The translations under genes and the position numbers were made by a program. The notes under the pieces are model-generated. The model had not been told where the DNA came from. It searched no databases and saw only the letters and a list, made by a program, of their open reading frames with translations. Of a stretch of 48,867 nt of DNA, positions 33,047 through 42,227 are shown piece after piece. The stretch is from Halolacustris sp051744345 (GTDB lineage: Bacteria > Actinomycetota > Humimicrobiia > Humimicrobiales > Humimicrobiaceae). The stretch covers positions 1 through 48,867 of the forward strand of contig JBNJCW010000006.1 of the NCBI GenBank assembly GCA_051744345.1. The letters run 5' to 3'. Numbering within the stretch: position 1 is the first letter of the stretch; each line of letters starts with the position of its first letter.

Positions 33047-33805
33047 ATGGGTGCAAATATAGCAGTGGCCGGAAAAGGGGGAACAGGCAAAACCACATTG
33101 TGCGGGCTCCTGATAAGGTCTCTTACAGACAGCGGGCGTTACCCTGTTCTGGCCCTTGATGCGGATCCCAATTCAAACCTGAACCAGATACTGGGGATTG
33201 ATTCGGTTACTACCGTGGGCATGCTCCGCGAGGATTTTAAGAAGAATGCCTCCCGTATGGACAAAGGCATCTACAAGGACCAGCTGGTGGAGATGAACCT
33301 GCAGCAGGCCCTGGTGGAAAGCAAAAAATTTGACCTGCTGGTTATGGGCAGGGGTGAAGGCCCCGGCTGTTACTGTTATGCAAATTCACTGTTCAGGAAA
33401 TACATAGATACGCTGCAGGATAATTACGATTATGTGGTTATGGATAATGAAGCGGGTATGGAGCATTTGAGCCGCAGGACTACCCAGGATATAGACTGCC
33501 TTGTGATCGTATCCGACCCTTCACCCAAGGGGATTATGACTGCTTCAAGAATAAAAGGCCTTGCCGGGGAGCTGAACCTGAAGGTTGGGAGGGTGCTTAC
33601 GGTTATAAACAGGGCTCCGGAAAAACTGGATCAGAGGCTTGTTGACTTTATGGATGAAAAAGGGCTTGAGCTTGCTGCAGTAATAAACAATGATCCCAGT
33701 ATTTTTGACATGGATATCTCTTCAGGGTCTGTTTTCGACCTGCCTCAGCAGAGCAAGGCTCTGGAACAGGCAGGCAGCCTGTTAAGAGAAATAGGCCTTT
33801 TGTAA
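33047..33805 (+). CDS. acsF: AcsF/CooC, nickel-insertion ATPase
   Basis: MinD-type P-loop ATPase that loads nickel into CODH or acetyl-CoA synthase. 252 residues. Deviant Walker A GKGGTGKTT (9-17) and the nickel-binding CxC at C108 and C110 (GCYCY) are plain. ATG at 33047 follows AAAGGAG. Together with RACo it forms a maturation pair placed before the acs operon. Confidence 0.93.
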   Translation: MGANIAVAGKGGTGKTTLCGLLIRSLTDSGRYPVLALDADPNSNLNQILGIDSVTTVGMLREDFKKNASRMDKGIYKDQLVEMNLQQALVESKKFDLLVMGRGEGPGCYCYANSLFRKYIDTLQDNYDYVVMDNEAGMEHLSRRTTQDIDCLVIVSDPSPKGIMTASRIKGLAGELNLKVGRVLTVINRAPEKLDQRLVDFMDEKGLELAAVINNDPSIFDMDISSGSVFDLPQQSKALEQAGSLLREIGLL

Positions 33806-33830
33806 TTAAATAATCAAAGTGACTGAAGTT

Positions 33831-33859
33831 TTTACAAGAAAGTGATACAATATTATAAT
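33831..33859 (+). promoter_or_regulatory. acs operon promoter
   Basis: TTTACA (33831-33836), 17-base spacer, TATAAT (33854-33859). Start expected near 33866, giving a leader of about 75 bases with a hairpin and a repeat motif. Confidence 0.6.
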
Positions 33860-33870
33860 TTGTAAAAATT

Positions 33871-33888
33871 CCTACATGGGGTTGTAGG
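33871..33888 (+). promoter_or_regulatory. 5' hairpin of the acs leader
   Basis: CCTACA (33871-33876) / TGTAGG (33883-33888) with a 6-base loop, right at the expected 5' end of the acs transcript. Could stabilise the mRNA. A terminator of the acsF transcript is less likely because only four T follow. Confidence 0.4.
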
Positions 33889-33889
33889 T

Positions 33890-33916
33890 TTTGTAACAAT
33901 TTAGTAACAATTATTA
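33890..33916 (+). promoter_or_regulatory. Shared GTAACAA motif before acsD
   Basis: TTTGTAACAA-T-TTAGTAA (33890-33907) also occurs as TTTGTAACAA-G-TTAGTAA before fhs (40427-40444), and TAGTAACAATTATTA (33902-33916) is identical to the dyad before the fur-family gene. Likely operator of a common regulator. Confidence 0.55.
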
Positions 33917-33939
33917 AAAATCACAGAAAGGGGAAAAAA

Positions 33940-34881
33940 TTGAGCTTCCAAGTCCCAAAAAACGAGTACGCCGGGGAGATTACAAAAGTAACATTGGGCA
34001 AGGACAAATCAGAGGTAATTGTAGGAGGGGATAAGGCCCTCCCTTTTTATACCTTTGAGGGCCAGATAGCCAACCGGCCTATTATAGCCATGGAAGTTTA
34101 TGATTCCAAACCTGAGAACTGGCCTGAGAGCGTGGCCGCTTATTTTTCCGATGTATGGGATGACCCTGTAAAATGGGCACAGAAATGTGTGAAGGAGTAC
34201 TCTGCTGATGCAATCTGCCTTCAGCTTACCAGCATAAACCCTGATGCCGGGGATATGCAGCCGGATGAAGCGGCACAGCTGGTAAAGGAAGTCAGGGAAT
34301 CACTGGAGATACCGGTAATAACTTATGGTGACGGGCCCCTGGAAAAGATTGCAGATGTAATGAAAAAGGTTGCAGAGGTTAACCGGGACACAAACCTGCT
34401 TATAGGGTGGGCAGAAGAGGACAGCTACAAGACAATCGCTGCAGCCTGTATGGGCTATAATAATAATGTTATTTCCTTAAACCCGCTGGATGTAAATATA
34501 GCCAAGCAGCTTAACATACTGCTCACTCAGCTGGGGCTGCCTCCGGAAAGGATAGTAATGGATCCTTCTACTTCCGGGCTGGGATACGGGATAGAGTACT
34601 GTTATTCCTGCATGGAGAGGCTCAAGATAGCGGCGCTGCTGCAGGATGACAAAATGACGCAGATGCCCATGATATGCAATATTGCTCCCGAAGTATGGAA
34701 GGTAAAAGAGGTAAAGGAAAGCGAAGAAGATTATCCCGAGTGGGGAGATCTTGAGGAGAGGGGAATAAACTGGGAGACTATCTCGGTTATGAGTACGCTG
34801 CTTGCAGGGGCAAATATTGTGGTTATGCGGCACCCCAGGGCAGTGGAGATTATAAAAGAAACCATAGATAAATTATTATAA
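33940..34881 (+). CDS. acsD: Corrinoid iron-sulfur protein small subunit
   Basis: CdhD/AcsD family TIM-barrel subunit, 313 residues, which pairs with AcsC and positions the cobamide for methyl transfer. Recognisable by the PFYTFEG block, the INPDAGDM stretch and the DPSTSGLGYGIEYCY block. The start is TTG at 33940 after GAAAGGGG. First gene of acsD-cooS-acsB-acsC; the order differs from Moorella, and acsE is not in the cluster. Confidence 0.94.
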   Translation: MSFQVPKNEYAGEITKVTLGKDKSEVIVGGDKALPFYTFEGQIANRPIIAMEVYDSKPENWPESVAAYFSDVWDDPVKWAQKCVKEYSADAICLQLTSINPDAGDMQPDEAAQLVKEVRESLEIPVITYGDGPLEKIADVMKKVAEVNRDTNLLIGWAEEDSYKTIAAACMGYNNNVISLNPLDVNIAKQLNILLTQLGLPPERIVMDPSTSGLGYGIEYCYSCMERLKIAALLQDDKMTQMPMICNIAPEVWKVKEVKESEEDYPEWGDLEERGINWETISVMSTLLAGANIVVMRHPRAVEIIKETIDKLL

Positions 34882-34897
34882 AGGATGGTGTGACATA

Positions 34898-36838
34898 ATG
34901 AAAGGCAAGGATGAAAAAAAGGTATGCAGCGAGGACCAGGCGGTACTGGAGGTTCTGGAAAACCTGGAAGAAGCGGTAGAGACTGTTTTTGACCGGGCCC
35001 AGAGCATGAAATGCTGTCCCATTGGTTCCTCGGTAAGCGGCATCTGCTGCAAGAACTGTTCAATGGGGCCTTGCAGGGTAAGAGATGATAAAACCGGATT
35101 GTGCGGTGCCACGGTGGGTACCATTGCTGCCAGGAATCTGGCAAGGCATATAGCGGCCGGTGCGGCTGCCCATTCAGACCATGGCAGGGATATGGCCATG
35201 CTGTTAAAAGAGGTAGCCCAAGGCAAAGCAGAAGGATTAAAAATAAAGGACGAGGCAAAGCTTATAAGGTTTGCCCAGAATTTGAATATAGAGACCGGAG
35301 ACAGGGACATAAAGGATATAGCCCTTGATGCTGCAAACAAGGCCCTTTCCCTTTTCGGGCAGCAGGAGGGAGAAATTGATCTCATCTCCATTGCTCCCAA
35401 GAAGAGGCAGGATATCTGGAGGGAAAACAATATTGTTCCCCGGGGCATAGACCGGGAGGTGGTGGAGGCGCTGCACCGTACCCACATGGGTGTGGACCAG
35501 GAGGCTGAGCATATACTGGAGCATGCCTTGAGGACCGCCCTTTCGGACGGATGGGGAGGCTCAATGATCGGAACAGAGATAACTGATATACTTTTTACCA
35601 CCCCCAAGGCACGTTCTGCCAAGGCCAACCTGGGCATGCTTTCGGAAAAAGAGGTAAACCTGGTAGTGCACGGCCATGAGCCTACGCTGTCCGAGGTTAT
35701 AGCCGAGCTTGCCGATGATGCTGAACTTGTTAAGTATGCCAAAAGCAAGGGGGCGGAAGGCATAAACGTGGTAGGCATATGCTGTACTGCCAATGAGGTA
35801 TTGATGAGGCAGGGGGTTGCCCCTATAGGAAATTTCCTGTCCCAGGAGATGGCCATAATGACTGGGTCGGTAGATGCCATGGTGGTGGATATACAGTGTA
35901 TCATGCAGTCCCTGGGAGAGCTGGTTAAAAAGTACCATACCAAGCTGATAACCTCTTCGGCCAAATGCAAGATTGCAGGTGCTACCCACATACAGTTTGA
36001 CGACAGGAAGGTTTTAGATACTGCCAGGCAGATAATAAAGATGGCCATAGACAATTACTCCAACCGCAAGAAGGTCAGCATACCCAATATTACCTCCGAC
36101 CTTATTGCCGGCTTCTCCCATGAGTATATTAGGTATATGCTTGGTGGCCGGTTCAGGGAATCCTTCAGGCCCTTAAATGACGGAATAATAGACGGCAGGA
36201 TACAGGGAGTGGTAGCAATTGTGGGCTGCAATAATGCCCGCCACCCCCAGGACAAGTACCACAACTACCTTACCAGGGAGTTTATAAAGCGGGATTATTT
36301 GGTGGTGCAGACCGGCTGCGGCGCGCTTGCTTCTGCGAAATGCGGCCTGCTGATGCCTGAATCATATGAGCAGGCAGGGGACGGGCTGAAGTCTATCTGT
36401 GAGGCAGTGGGGATTCCTCCCGTGCTTCACCTTGGTTCCTGCGTGGATAACTCGAGGATACTGACCGTGGTCTCGGAGGTTATAGCCGAGGGAGGCCTTG
36501 GCGATGATATAAGCGATTTGCCGGCGGCAGGCATTGCTCCCGAATGGATGAGCGAAAAGGCGCTGTCCATCGGCTCTTATTTTGCTGCCAGCGGGGTTTA
36601 TGTGGTGTTCAGCGGTGAACCCATACCGGTTATTTCCAGCCAGGAAGTGGTTAACATCATGACCAATGTCTGGAATAAAAAGTATGGGGGACAACTTGAG
36701 TATGTTCCGGACATAGACGAGGTTCTGGAAAAGGTAATAAATCATATACAGTCAAAAAGAAAGGCGCTTAAGATTGATGTTAAAAAAGAGAGAGTGCTGT
36801 TTGATATGGAATCAAGGAGGGAGTTAGGAAATGTCTAA
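34898..36838 (+). CDS. cooS: Carbon monoxide dehydrogenase catalytic subunit
   Basis: Ni-Fe-S CODH (CooS/AcsA) that interconverts CO2 and CO. 646 residues. The N-terminal Cys cluster (C39 to C69, CCPIG, CCKNCSMGPCR, GLCG) holds the B and D clusters; the C-cluster ligands appear in VGCNNAR, TGCGALASAKCG and GSCVDNSR, with the EAEHIL His upstream. ATG at 34898. The end overlaps acsB by 8 bases. It acts with AcsB in one complex through a gas channel. Confidence 0.97.
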   Translation: MKGKDEKKVCSEDQAVLEVLENLEEAVETVFDRAQSMKCCPIGSSVSGICCKNCSMGPCRVRDDKTGLCGATVGTIAARNLARHIAAGAAAHSDHGRDMAMLLKEVAQGKAEGLKIKDEAKLIRFAQNLNIETGDRDIKDIALDAANKALSLFGQQEGEIDLISIAPKKRQDIWRENNIVPRGIDREVVEALHRTHMGVDQEAEHILEHALRTALSDGWGGSMIGTEITDILFTTPKARSAKANLGMLSEKEVNLVVHGHEPTLSEVIAELADDAELVKYAKSKGAEGINVVGICCTANEVLMRQGVAPIGNFLSQEMAIMTGSVDAMVVDIQCIMQSLGELVKKYHTKLITSSAKCKIAGATHIQFDDRKVLDTARQIIKMAIDNYSNRKKVSIPNITSDLIAGFSHEYIRYMLGGRFRESFRPLNDGIIDGRIQGVVAIVGCNNARHPQDKYHNYLTREFIKRDYLVVQTGCGALASAKCGLLMPESYEQAGDGLKSICEAVGIPPVLHLGSCVDNSRILTVVSEVIAEGGLGDDISDLPAAGIAPEWMSEKALSIGSYFAASGVYVVFSGEPIPVISSQEVVNIMTNVWNKKYGGQLEYVPDIDEVLEKVINHIQSKRKALKIDVKKERVLFDMESRRELGNV

Positions 36839-39011
36839 GATCATAGCTACCAGCGCTATTAAGGGTGCTCACAGTATAGTAAAGCAGGCGGAAGATAAAT
36901 TAAAGAAGGCCATTGAAGATAAGGGAGAAGGCCAGGCACTGGAGTTTCCGGATACCGGTTATTTTCTTCCCATAATATACAGTATGACCGGAATAAAGGT
37001 TGAAAAGCTGGGTGACTGCAGGGAAGTTATAGACGAGGCGAAAAACCTGCTTCCACCTGTTCCCAGCGAAAAGATATGGATACCGTACCTGGGGGGTACC
37101 CTGGATGCGGGCATAGCTACCCTGTGGGCAGAGGAGATAATAGAAGCCATTAAGTACATAGAGGACCCCACGCCGGTGGAAGGCATATGGCTGGGTGCTG
37201 CTGCTGACCTGATTATAAGGGAGAGGGGCATCGAGTTTGTGGACGGCACTGCCCCCGGTTTTGCTGCCTGTGTCGGCGCGGCTACCTCCAATGATATGGC
37301 GGTAAAGATTGCCAGGGAGCTGCAGGAAAAAAGCATCTATGTGTTTATGTCCGGCTCCACCGATGGCGTGACCATGGCTGAGCAGCTTGCCCAGGAAGGG
37401 GTTGAGCTGGGCTGGGACACAAGGCTGGTTCCTTTCGGAAAAGACATAACTGCAACCATATACGCGCTTGGGTTTGCAGCCAGGGCGGCTATGAGTTTTG
37501 GGGGTGTTCAGCCTGGAGATTTCAGGAGAATGCTCCTTTATAATAAGAACAGGGTATTTGCTTTCGTACTGGCCCTGGGCGAGGTTGACGAGGCAAAGTA
37601 TGCCAATGCTGCAGGAGCCATAAACTACGGCTTTCCTACTATTGCCAATACCAATATACCTGAAATACTTCCCCGTGGCGTATGCACCTATGAGCATGTG
37701 GTTTCCAATATAGGCGAGAATGAAATCGTGTCCAAGGCCATCGAGGTGAGGGGGCTAAAGATAACTGTTGAAAAGGTTGACGTGCCCGTGCCCTTCGGGC
37801 CTGCTTTTGAGGGTGAAAGGGTAAGGAAGGAAAATACCTATATCGAATTCGGCGGCAATAAGAGCCCGGCCGTAGAGCTTTTGGTTATGGCCGATTCTTC
37901 AGAGGTTGAGGACGGAAAAATAGAGGTTATAGGGCCCGAGGTTGATGATGTGGACGAAGGGGGCGTGCTTCCACTGGGTATCCTGGTGGAGGTTTCCGGA
38001 AGGAAAATGCAGGAGGACTTTGAGCCGGTGATGGAAAGGCAGATACATTATTTTTTGAACTACCCTTCAGGTATTTTCCACATGGGCCAGAGGGATATAT
38101 CCTGGGTCAGGTTTTCCAAGGATGCGGTTAAAAACGGGTTTAAAATCAGGCATATAGGAACCGTGCTCCATGCCAAGATGCATGCCGATTTCGGAAATAT
38201 CGTAGACAAGGTGCAGGTTAAGATATACACCAACCCCGAGGATGTGGAGGCGTTGATCCAAAAATCCAGAAAGATATTCAAGGTCAGGGATGAGAGGATG
38301 GGCTCCCTTACCGACGAGAGTGTGGATACCTTCTATTCATGCACCCTCTGCCAGTCATTTGCTCCCAACCATGCCTGCGTGGTCTCACCGGAGAGGCCTG
38401 GGCTCTGCGGAGCCTACAACTGGCTGGACTGCAGGGCAGCTTATGAAATTAGTCCCACAGGCGCCAACCAGCCCATAAAGAAGGGGGAGACAGTGGATGA
38501 AAACCTGGGAATATGGAAAGGAGTAAATGATTATATTTACAAAGCATCGAACCAGAACCTGGAATCATTTTCAGCTTATTCCATGATTGTGGACCCCATG
38601 ACCTCCTGCGGATGCTTCGAGGTTATATGCACCATACTTCCTTCCACTAACGGGGTTATGGCTGTAAACAGGGAGTATACGGGAATGACCCCCTGCGGGA
38701 TGAAATTCTCCACTATCGCCGGAATGGTAGGGGGAGGAATTCAGACCCCGGGTTTTATAGGTATCAGCAAGTTTTTCATAGGATCAAAGAAGTTTATAAA
38801 GGCTGACGGGGGCCTGGAGAGGCTGGTATGGCTTCCCAGGGAACTAAAGGAAGAGATAAGGGATTCAATTGAAGAAAGGGCAAAAGAGCTGGGGCTGGAA
38901 AATTTCCTGGATAAGATTGCCACTGAAGAAGAAGCCCAGACCGAAGAAGAAGTTTTGGAGTGGATGCAGAAAGTAGGCCATCCTGTCCTGGAGATGGAAC
39001 CGATGATGTAA
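36831..39011 (+). CDS. acsB: Acetyl-CoA synthase
   Basis: Joins CO, a methyl group and CoA to acetyl-CoA at the nickel A-cluster. 726 residues, the full bacterial length including the N-terminal CODH-binding domain. A-cluster cysteines C504, C507, C516, C526, C593 and C595 have the same spacing as in Moorella AcsB, the last two in the C-G-C motif that binds distal nickel. ATG at 36831 overlaps cooS. Confidence 0.97.
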   Translation: MSKIIATSAIKGAHSIVKQAEDKLKKAIEDKGEGQALEFPDTGYFLPIIYSMTGIKVEKLGDCREVIDEAKNLLPPVPSEKIWIPYLGGTLDAGIATLWAEEIIEAIKYIEDPTPVEGIWLGAAADLIIRERGIEFVDGTAPGFAACVGAATSNDMAVKIARELQEKSIYVFMSGSTDGVTMAEQLAQEGVELGWDTRLVPFGKDITATIYALGFAARAAMSFGGVQPGDFRRMLLYNKNRVFAFVLALGEVDEAKYANAAGAINYGFPTIANTNIPEILPRGVCTYEHVVSNIGENEIVSKAIEVRGLKITVEKVDVPVPFGPAFEGERVRKENTYIEFGGNKSPAVELLVMADSSEVEDGKIEVIGPEVDDVDEGGVLPLGILVEVSGRKMQEDFEPVMERQIHYFLNYPSGIFHMGQRDISWVRFSKDAVKNGFKIRHIGTVLHAKMHADFGNIVDKVQVKIYTNPEDVEALIQKSRKIFKVRDERMGSLTDESVDTFYSCTLCQSFAPNHACVVSPERPGLCGAYNWLDCRAAYEISPTGANQPIKKGETVDENLGIWKGVNDYIYKASNQNLESFSAYSMIVDPMTSCGCFEVICTILPSTNGVMAVNREYTGMTPCGMKFSTIAGMVGGGIQTPGFIGISKFFIGSKKFIKADGGLERLVWLPRELKEEIRDSIEERAKELGLENFLDKIATEEEAQTEEEVLEWMQKVGHPVLEMEPMM

Positions 39012-39048
39012 TAAATATTGCAAAAGTATAGATGCAAAGGAGTATATA

Positions 39049-40407
39049 ATGTCATTAAGCGGTTTGGAGATATTCAAAAAACTACCTAAAACCAATTGCA
39101 AGGACTGCGGTTTTCCTACCTGCCTGGCTTTTGCCATGCAGCTGGCTGCGGGCAAGGTAGAGCTGGAGAAATGTCCCCATGTGTCTGAAGAGGCAAAAAA
39201 TGAGCTTGCCGAGGCTTCCCAGCCGCCCATTCTAAAGGTAGAGGTGGGAAGCGGCGAAGAAGCGTTTACGGTCGGTGAGGAAAATGTGCTGTTCAGGCAT
39301 GACAGGACTTTCATAAACCAGAATGCATTTGTGGTTACCATAAAAGATGATATGCCTGAGCAGGATATAGAGAAAACGGTAAAAGAGGTAGACAGCCTGG
39401 AATATGAAAGGGTCGGGCAGGTGCTGAAACTCGATGGGTTATGCATCAAGGATGTTTCCGGCGACAGCGCAAAATTCAAGGCAGCGGTAGAATTGGCGGC
39501 TTCAGCTACCAAAAAGCCGCTTATACTGGTCAGCCAGGATGTTGAAGTTTTGGGTGAGCTGGCTTCCGAGTTAAAGGACAGGAAGCCGCTTCTGCACGGG
39601 GCTACCGCTGAAACCGCAGACAAGTTCATAAAGATAGCCAAAGACACCGGCTGCCCGGCGGCTGTAAGGGGCAAGAGTTTTGACGATATAGCCCAGATAA
39701 CCGAGAAGATGCGGGGCCAGGGCATTAAAAACCTGGTGATAGATATAGGGGAAAGGGACTTAAAGGGCGACTTCTTTAACCAGATTATCCTGCGGACTGC
39801 AGCCATTAAGAAAAAGAACAGGCTGTTCGGCTATCCCACCATAGTGTTTGCTGATGAGATGGCCGAAGATTCTTTAAGGCAAACGCTTACTGCTTCGGTA
39901 TTCGTGGCCAAGTATGCTTCCATTATTGCCATTTCGGATACCAGCGCCCAGAATATTTACCCGCTTCTGGTATTCAGGCAGAACATTTATACTGATCCCA
40001 GGCAGCCCATGCAGGTTGAAGAAAAGATTTATGAGATTGGCAGCCCGGACGCCAATTCTCCCATAATCATTACAACCAATTTCTCCCTCACCTACTTTAT
40101 CATCTCCGGTGAAGTGGAAAACAGCAAGGTACCCAGCTGGATGCTGGTTATGAATGTGGAGGGCCAATCGGTCCTTACCGCCTGGGCGGCAGGAAAGTTT
40201 ATTCCTGAACTTATTGCCCAGTTTATAAAAAAGAGCGGCATAGAAGATAAAACAGAAAACAGGGAACTTATAATACCCGGCTATGTTGCCCAGCTGCAGG
40301 GAGAGCTTGAAGATGAGCTTGGCGGAGATTGGAAAGTAATTGTTGGGCCCAGGGAAGCAGGAGAAGTGCCAAAGTTTTTAAAGGAGTATTCATCAAACCG
40401 TACCTGA
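39049..40407 (+). CDS. acsC: Corrinoid iron-sulfur protein large subunit
   Basis: AcsC/CdhE: N-terminal [4Fe-4S] domain with C17, C20, C25 and C42, a TIM barrel, and a C-terminal cobamide-binding domain. 452 residues. It carries the methyl group from methyl-THF to AcsB. ATG at 39049, 37 bases after acsB, with GGAG upstream. Last gene of the acs operon; fhs has its own promoter. Confidence 0.95.
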   Translation: MSLSGLEIFKKLPKTNCKDCGFPTCLAFAMQLAAGKVELEKCPHVSEEAKNELAEASQPPILKVEVGSGEEAFTVGEENVLFRHDRTFINQNAFVVTIKDDMPEQDIEKTVKEVDSLEYERVGQVLKLDGLCIKDVSGDSAKFKAAVELAASATKKPLILVSQDVEVLGELASELKDRKPLLHGATAETADKFIKIAKDTGCPAAVRGKSFDDIAQITEKMRGQGIKNLVIDIGERDLKGDFFNQIILRTAAIKKKNRLFGYPTIVFADEMAEDSLRQTLTASVFVAKYASIIAISDTSAQNIYPLLVFRQNIYTDPRQPMQVEEKIYEIGSPDANSPIIITTNFSLTYFIISGEVENSKVPSWMLVMNVEGQSVLTAWAAGKFIPELIAQFIKKSGIEDKTENRELIIPGYVAQLQGELEDELGGDWKVIVGPREAGEVPKFLKEYSSNRT

Positions 40408-40426
40408 AGCCGCGGGGCATAAATTG

Positions 40427-40456
40427 TTTGTAACAAGTTAGTAATTCAGGTATAAT
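40427..40456 (+). promoter_or_regulatory. fhs promoter with the shared motif
   Basis: TTGTAA (40428-40433), 17-base spacer, TATAAT (40451-40456). The -35 lies inside TTTGTAACAA-G-TTAGTAA (40427-40444), the motif also found before acsD, so a protein bound there would block the promoter. Confidence 0.6.
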
Positions 40457-40501
40457 TTTGCACATCCATTATTTCAATGCAATATATCGAAAGGAGCCAA
40501 G

Positions 40502-42199
40502 TTGAATAGCGACATAGAAATCGCCCAAGCCGCAGAGATGAAGCACATTAAAGAGATTGCGGAATCCGTAGGGCTGGAGGAAGATCACCTCGAGCTTTAC
40601 GGCAATTACAAGGCCAAGGTTGATCTTTCAGTTCTGGAGGAGCTGAGCGGGCGGCCAAACGGCAAGTACATTGATGTTACTGCCATTACCCCCACCCCCC
40701 TGGGTGAAGGGAAAACGGTGACCACCATAGGGCTGGCCATGGCCCTCAACAAGATAGGAAAAAATACCATAACCTGTATAAGGCAGCCCTCGCTTGGGCC
40801 GGTTTTTGGCATCAAGGGCGGGGCAGCAGGAGGCGGATACTCCCAGGTTCTGCCCATGGAGGATTTTAACCTCCACCTTACCGGGGATATTCATGCGGTG
40901 GGCATTGCCCATAACCTTCTGGCTGCATTCCTGGATACCCATATAATGAAGGGTAATGAGCTGGGCATTGACCCGTTTAGCATTACCCTTAACCGTGTGG
41001 TGGATGTAAGCGACAGGGCTTTGAGGAATATAGTAATCGGGCTGGGGGGAAGGCTTAACGGAGTTCCCAGGGAGAGCGGTTATGATATAACCGTAGCCAG
41101 TGAAGTGATGGCCATACTTGCCCTTACCACCGGCTTAAAAGACATAAGGGAGAAGCTGGGCAAGATGACTGTAGGCTCTACCTTTGACGGTAAGCCGGTT
41201 ACCGCAGAAGACTTAAAATGTGCCGGAGCCATGGCAGTACTTCTTAAGGATGCCATCAAGCCAAACCTGCTGCAGACCATAGAGCATACCCCATGTTTTG
41301 TGCATGCGGGGCCTTTTGCCAATATTGCCCACGGCAACAGCTCTATTTTAGCCGACCAGATTGCCATTAAGCTGGGAGAGTATGTGGTTACTGAAAGCGG
41401 CTTTGGGGCAGATATAGGGGCTGAGAAATTCCTGAACATAAAGTGCAGGTATTCCGGGTTAAAACCCGATGCTGCTGTTATTGTGGCCACGGTAAGAGCG
41501 CTTAAGATGCATGGCGGGGGCTTTGAGTTTATACCCGGCCAGGGCGTGGACAAGGAGCTTATGGATACCCCTAACGTGGATGCGGTTTCCAAGGGCTGCG
41601 AAAACCTGGAGAAGATGATTGAAAATATGAAGATGCACGGCGTTCCAGTGGTAGTTGCCATAAACCACTTCGAGGCAGACAGCGAGGAAGAGATTGAAGC
41701 CGTAAGGGAAAAGGCTAAAGCGGCAGGTGCCGAAGATGCGGTGGTAAGCAAGGTATGGCTGGAAGGCGGAGAAGGGGGCACAGAGCTGGCCGAAGCGGTA
41801 GCCAAAGCGGCCCAGAAGCCTTCTGAGTTTAAGTTCCTCTATCCTCTTGACTGGCCTATTGATAAGAAGATTGAAACCATTGCTACCAAGATATACGGTG
41901 CAGACGGGGTAAACTTCCTGCCTGCAGCCCAGGACAAAATAGACCTTTACACCAAGCAGGGATTTGACAAATTGCCTATATGCATGGCCAAGACCCACCT
42001 GTCCCTCTCCCATGACCCGAACCTGAAGGGAAGGCCTAAAGGATTTACGGTTCCTATAAGGGACATAAGGGCGTCAGCAGGTGCAGGATTCCTCTACCCG
42101 CTTCTGGGCGAGATGAGGACCATGCCCGGCCTGCCAAAGGTTCCTGCAGGCACCAAGGTGGATATTGATGATGACGGAAATATCGTAGGTTTGTTCTAA
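40502..42199 (+). CDS. fhs: Formate-tetrahydrofolate ligase
   Basis: ATP-dependent formation of 10-formyl-THF from formate, the entry to the methyl branch. 565 residues. The phosphate loop TPTPLGEGKTVTT (about 64-75), the RQPSLGPVFGIKGGAAGGG stretch and the C-terminal GEMRTMPGLPK block are characteristic. TTG at 40502 follows AAAGGAG. folD follows, separated by 28 bases. Confidence 0.97.
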   Translation: MNSDIEIAQAAEMKHIKEIAESVGLEEDHLELYGNYKAKVDLSVLEELSGRPNGKYIDVTAITPTPLGEGKTVTTIGLAMALNKIGKNTITCIRQPSLGPVFGIKGGAAGGGYSQVLPMEDFNLHLTGDIHAVGIAHNLLAAFLDTHIMKGNELGIDPFSITLNRVVDVSDRALRNIVIGLGGRLNGVPRESGYDITVASEVMAILALTTGLKDIREKLGKMTVGSTFDGKPVTAEDLKCAGAMAVLLKDAIKPNLLQTIEHTPCFVHAGPFANIAHGNSSILADQIAIKLGEYVVTESGFGADIGAEKFLNIKCRYSGLKPDAAVIVATVRALKMHGGGFEFIPGQGVDKELMDTPNVDAVSKGCENLEKMIENMKMHGVPVVVAINHFEADSEEEIEAVREKAKAAGAEDAVVSKVWLEGGEGGTELAEAVAKAAQKPSEFKFLYPLDWPIDKKIETIATKIYGADGVNFLPAAQDKIDLYTKQGFDKLPICMAKTHLSLSHDPNLKGRPKGFTVPIRDIRASAGAGFLYPLLGEMRTMPGLPKVPAGTKVDIDDDGNIVGLF

Positions 42200-42227
42200 T
42201 AAATAATATTAATTTAATTTTTGAGGG

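Noticed and set aside
34876..36054. Long open frame (392 codons) on the minus strand opposite cooS
   Set aside because: It mirrors the strong codon bias of cooS, is rich in Ser and Leu with no domain pattern, and has no ribosome-binding site. A shadow of the real gene.
38865..39806. Open frame (313 codons) on the minus strand opposite the acsB end and acsC
   Set aside because: Crosses two genes with clear catalytic motifs, has low-complexity Ser-rich content and no family pattern.
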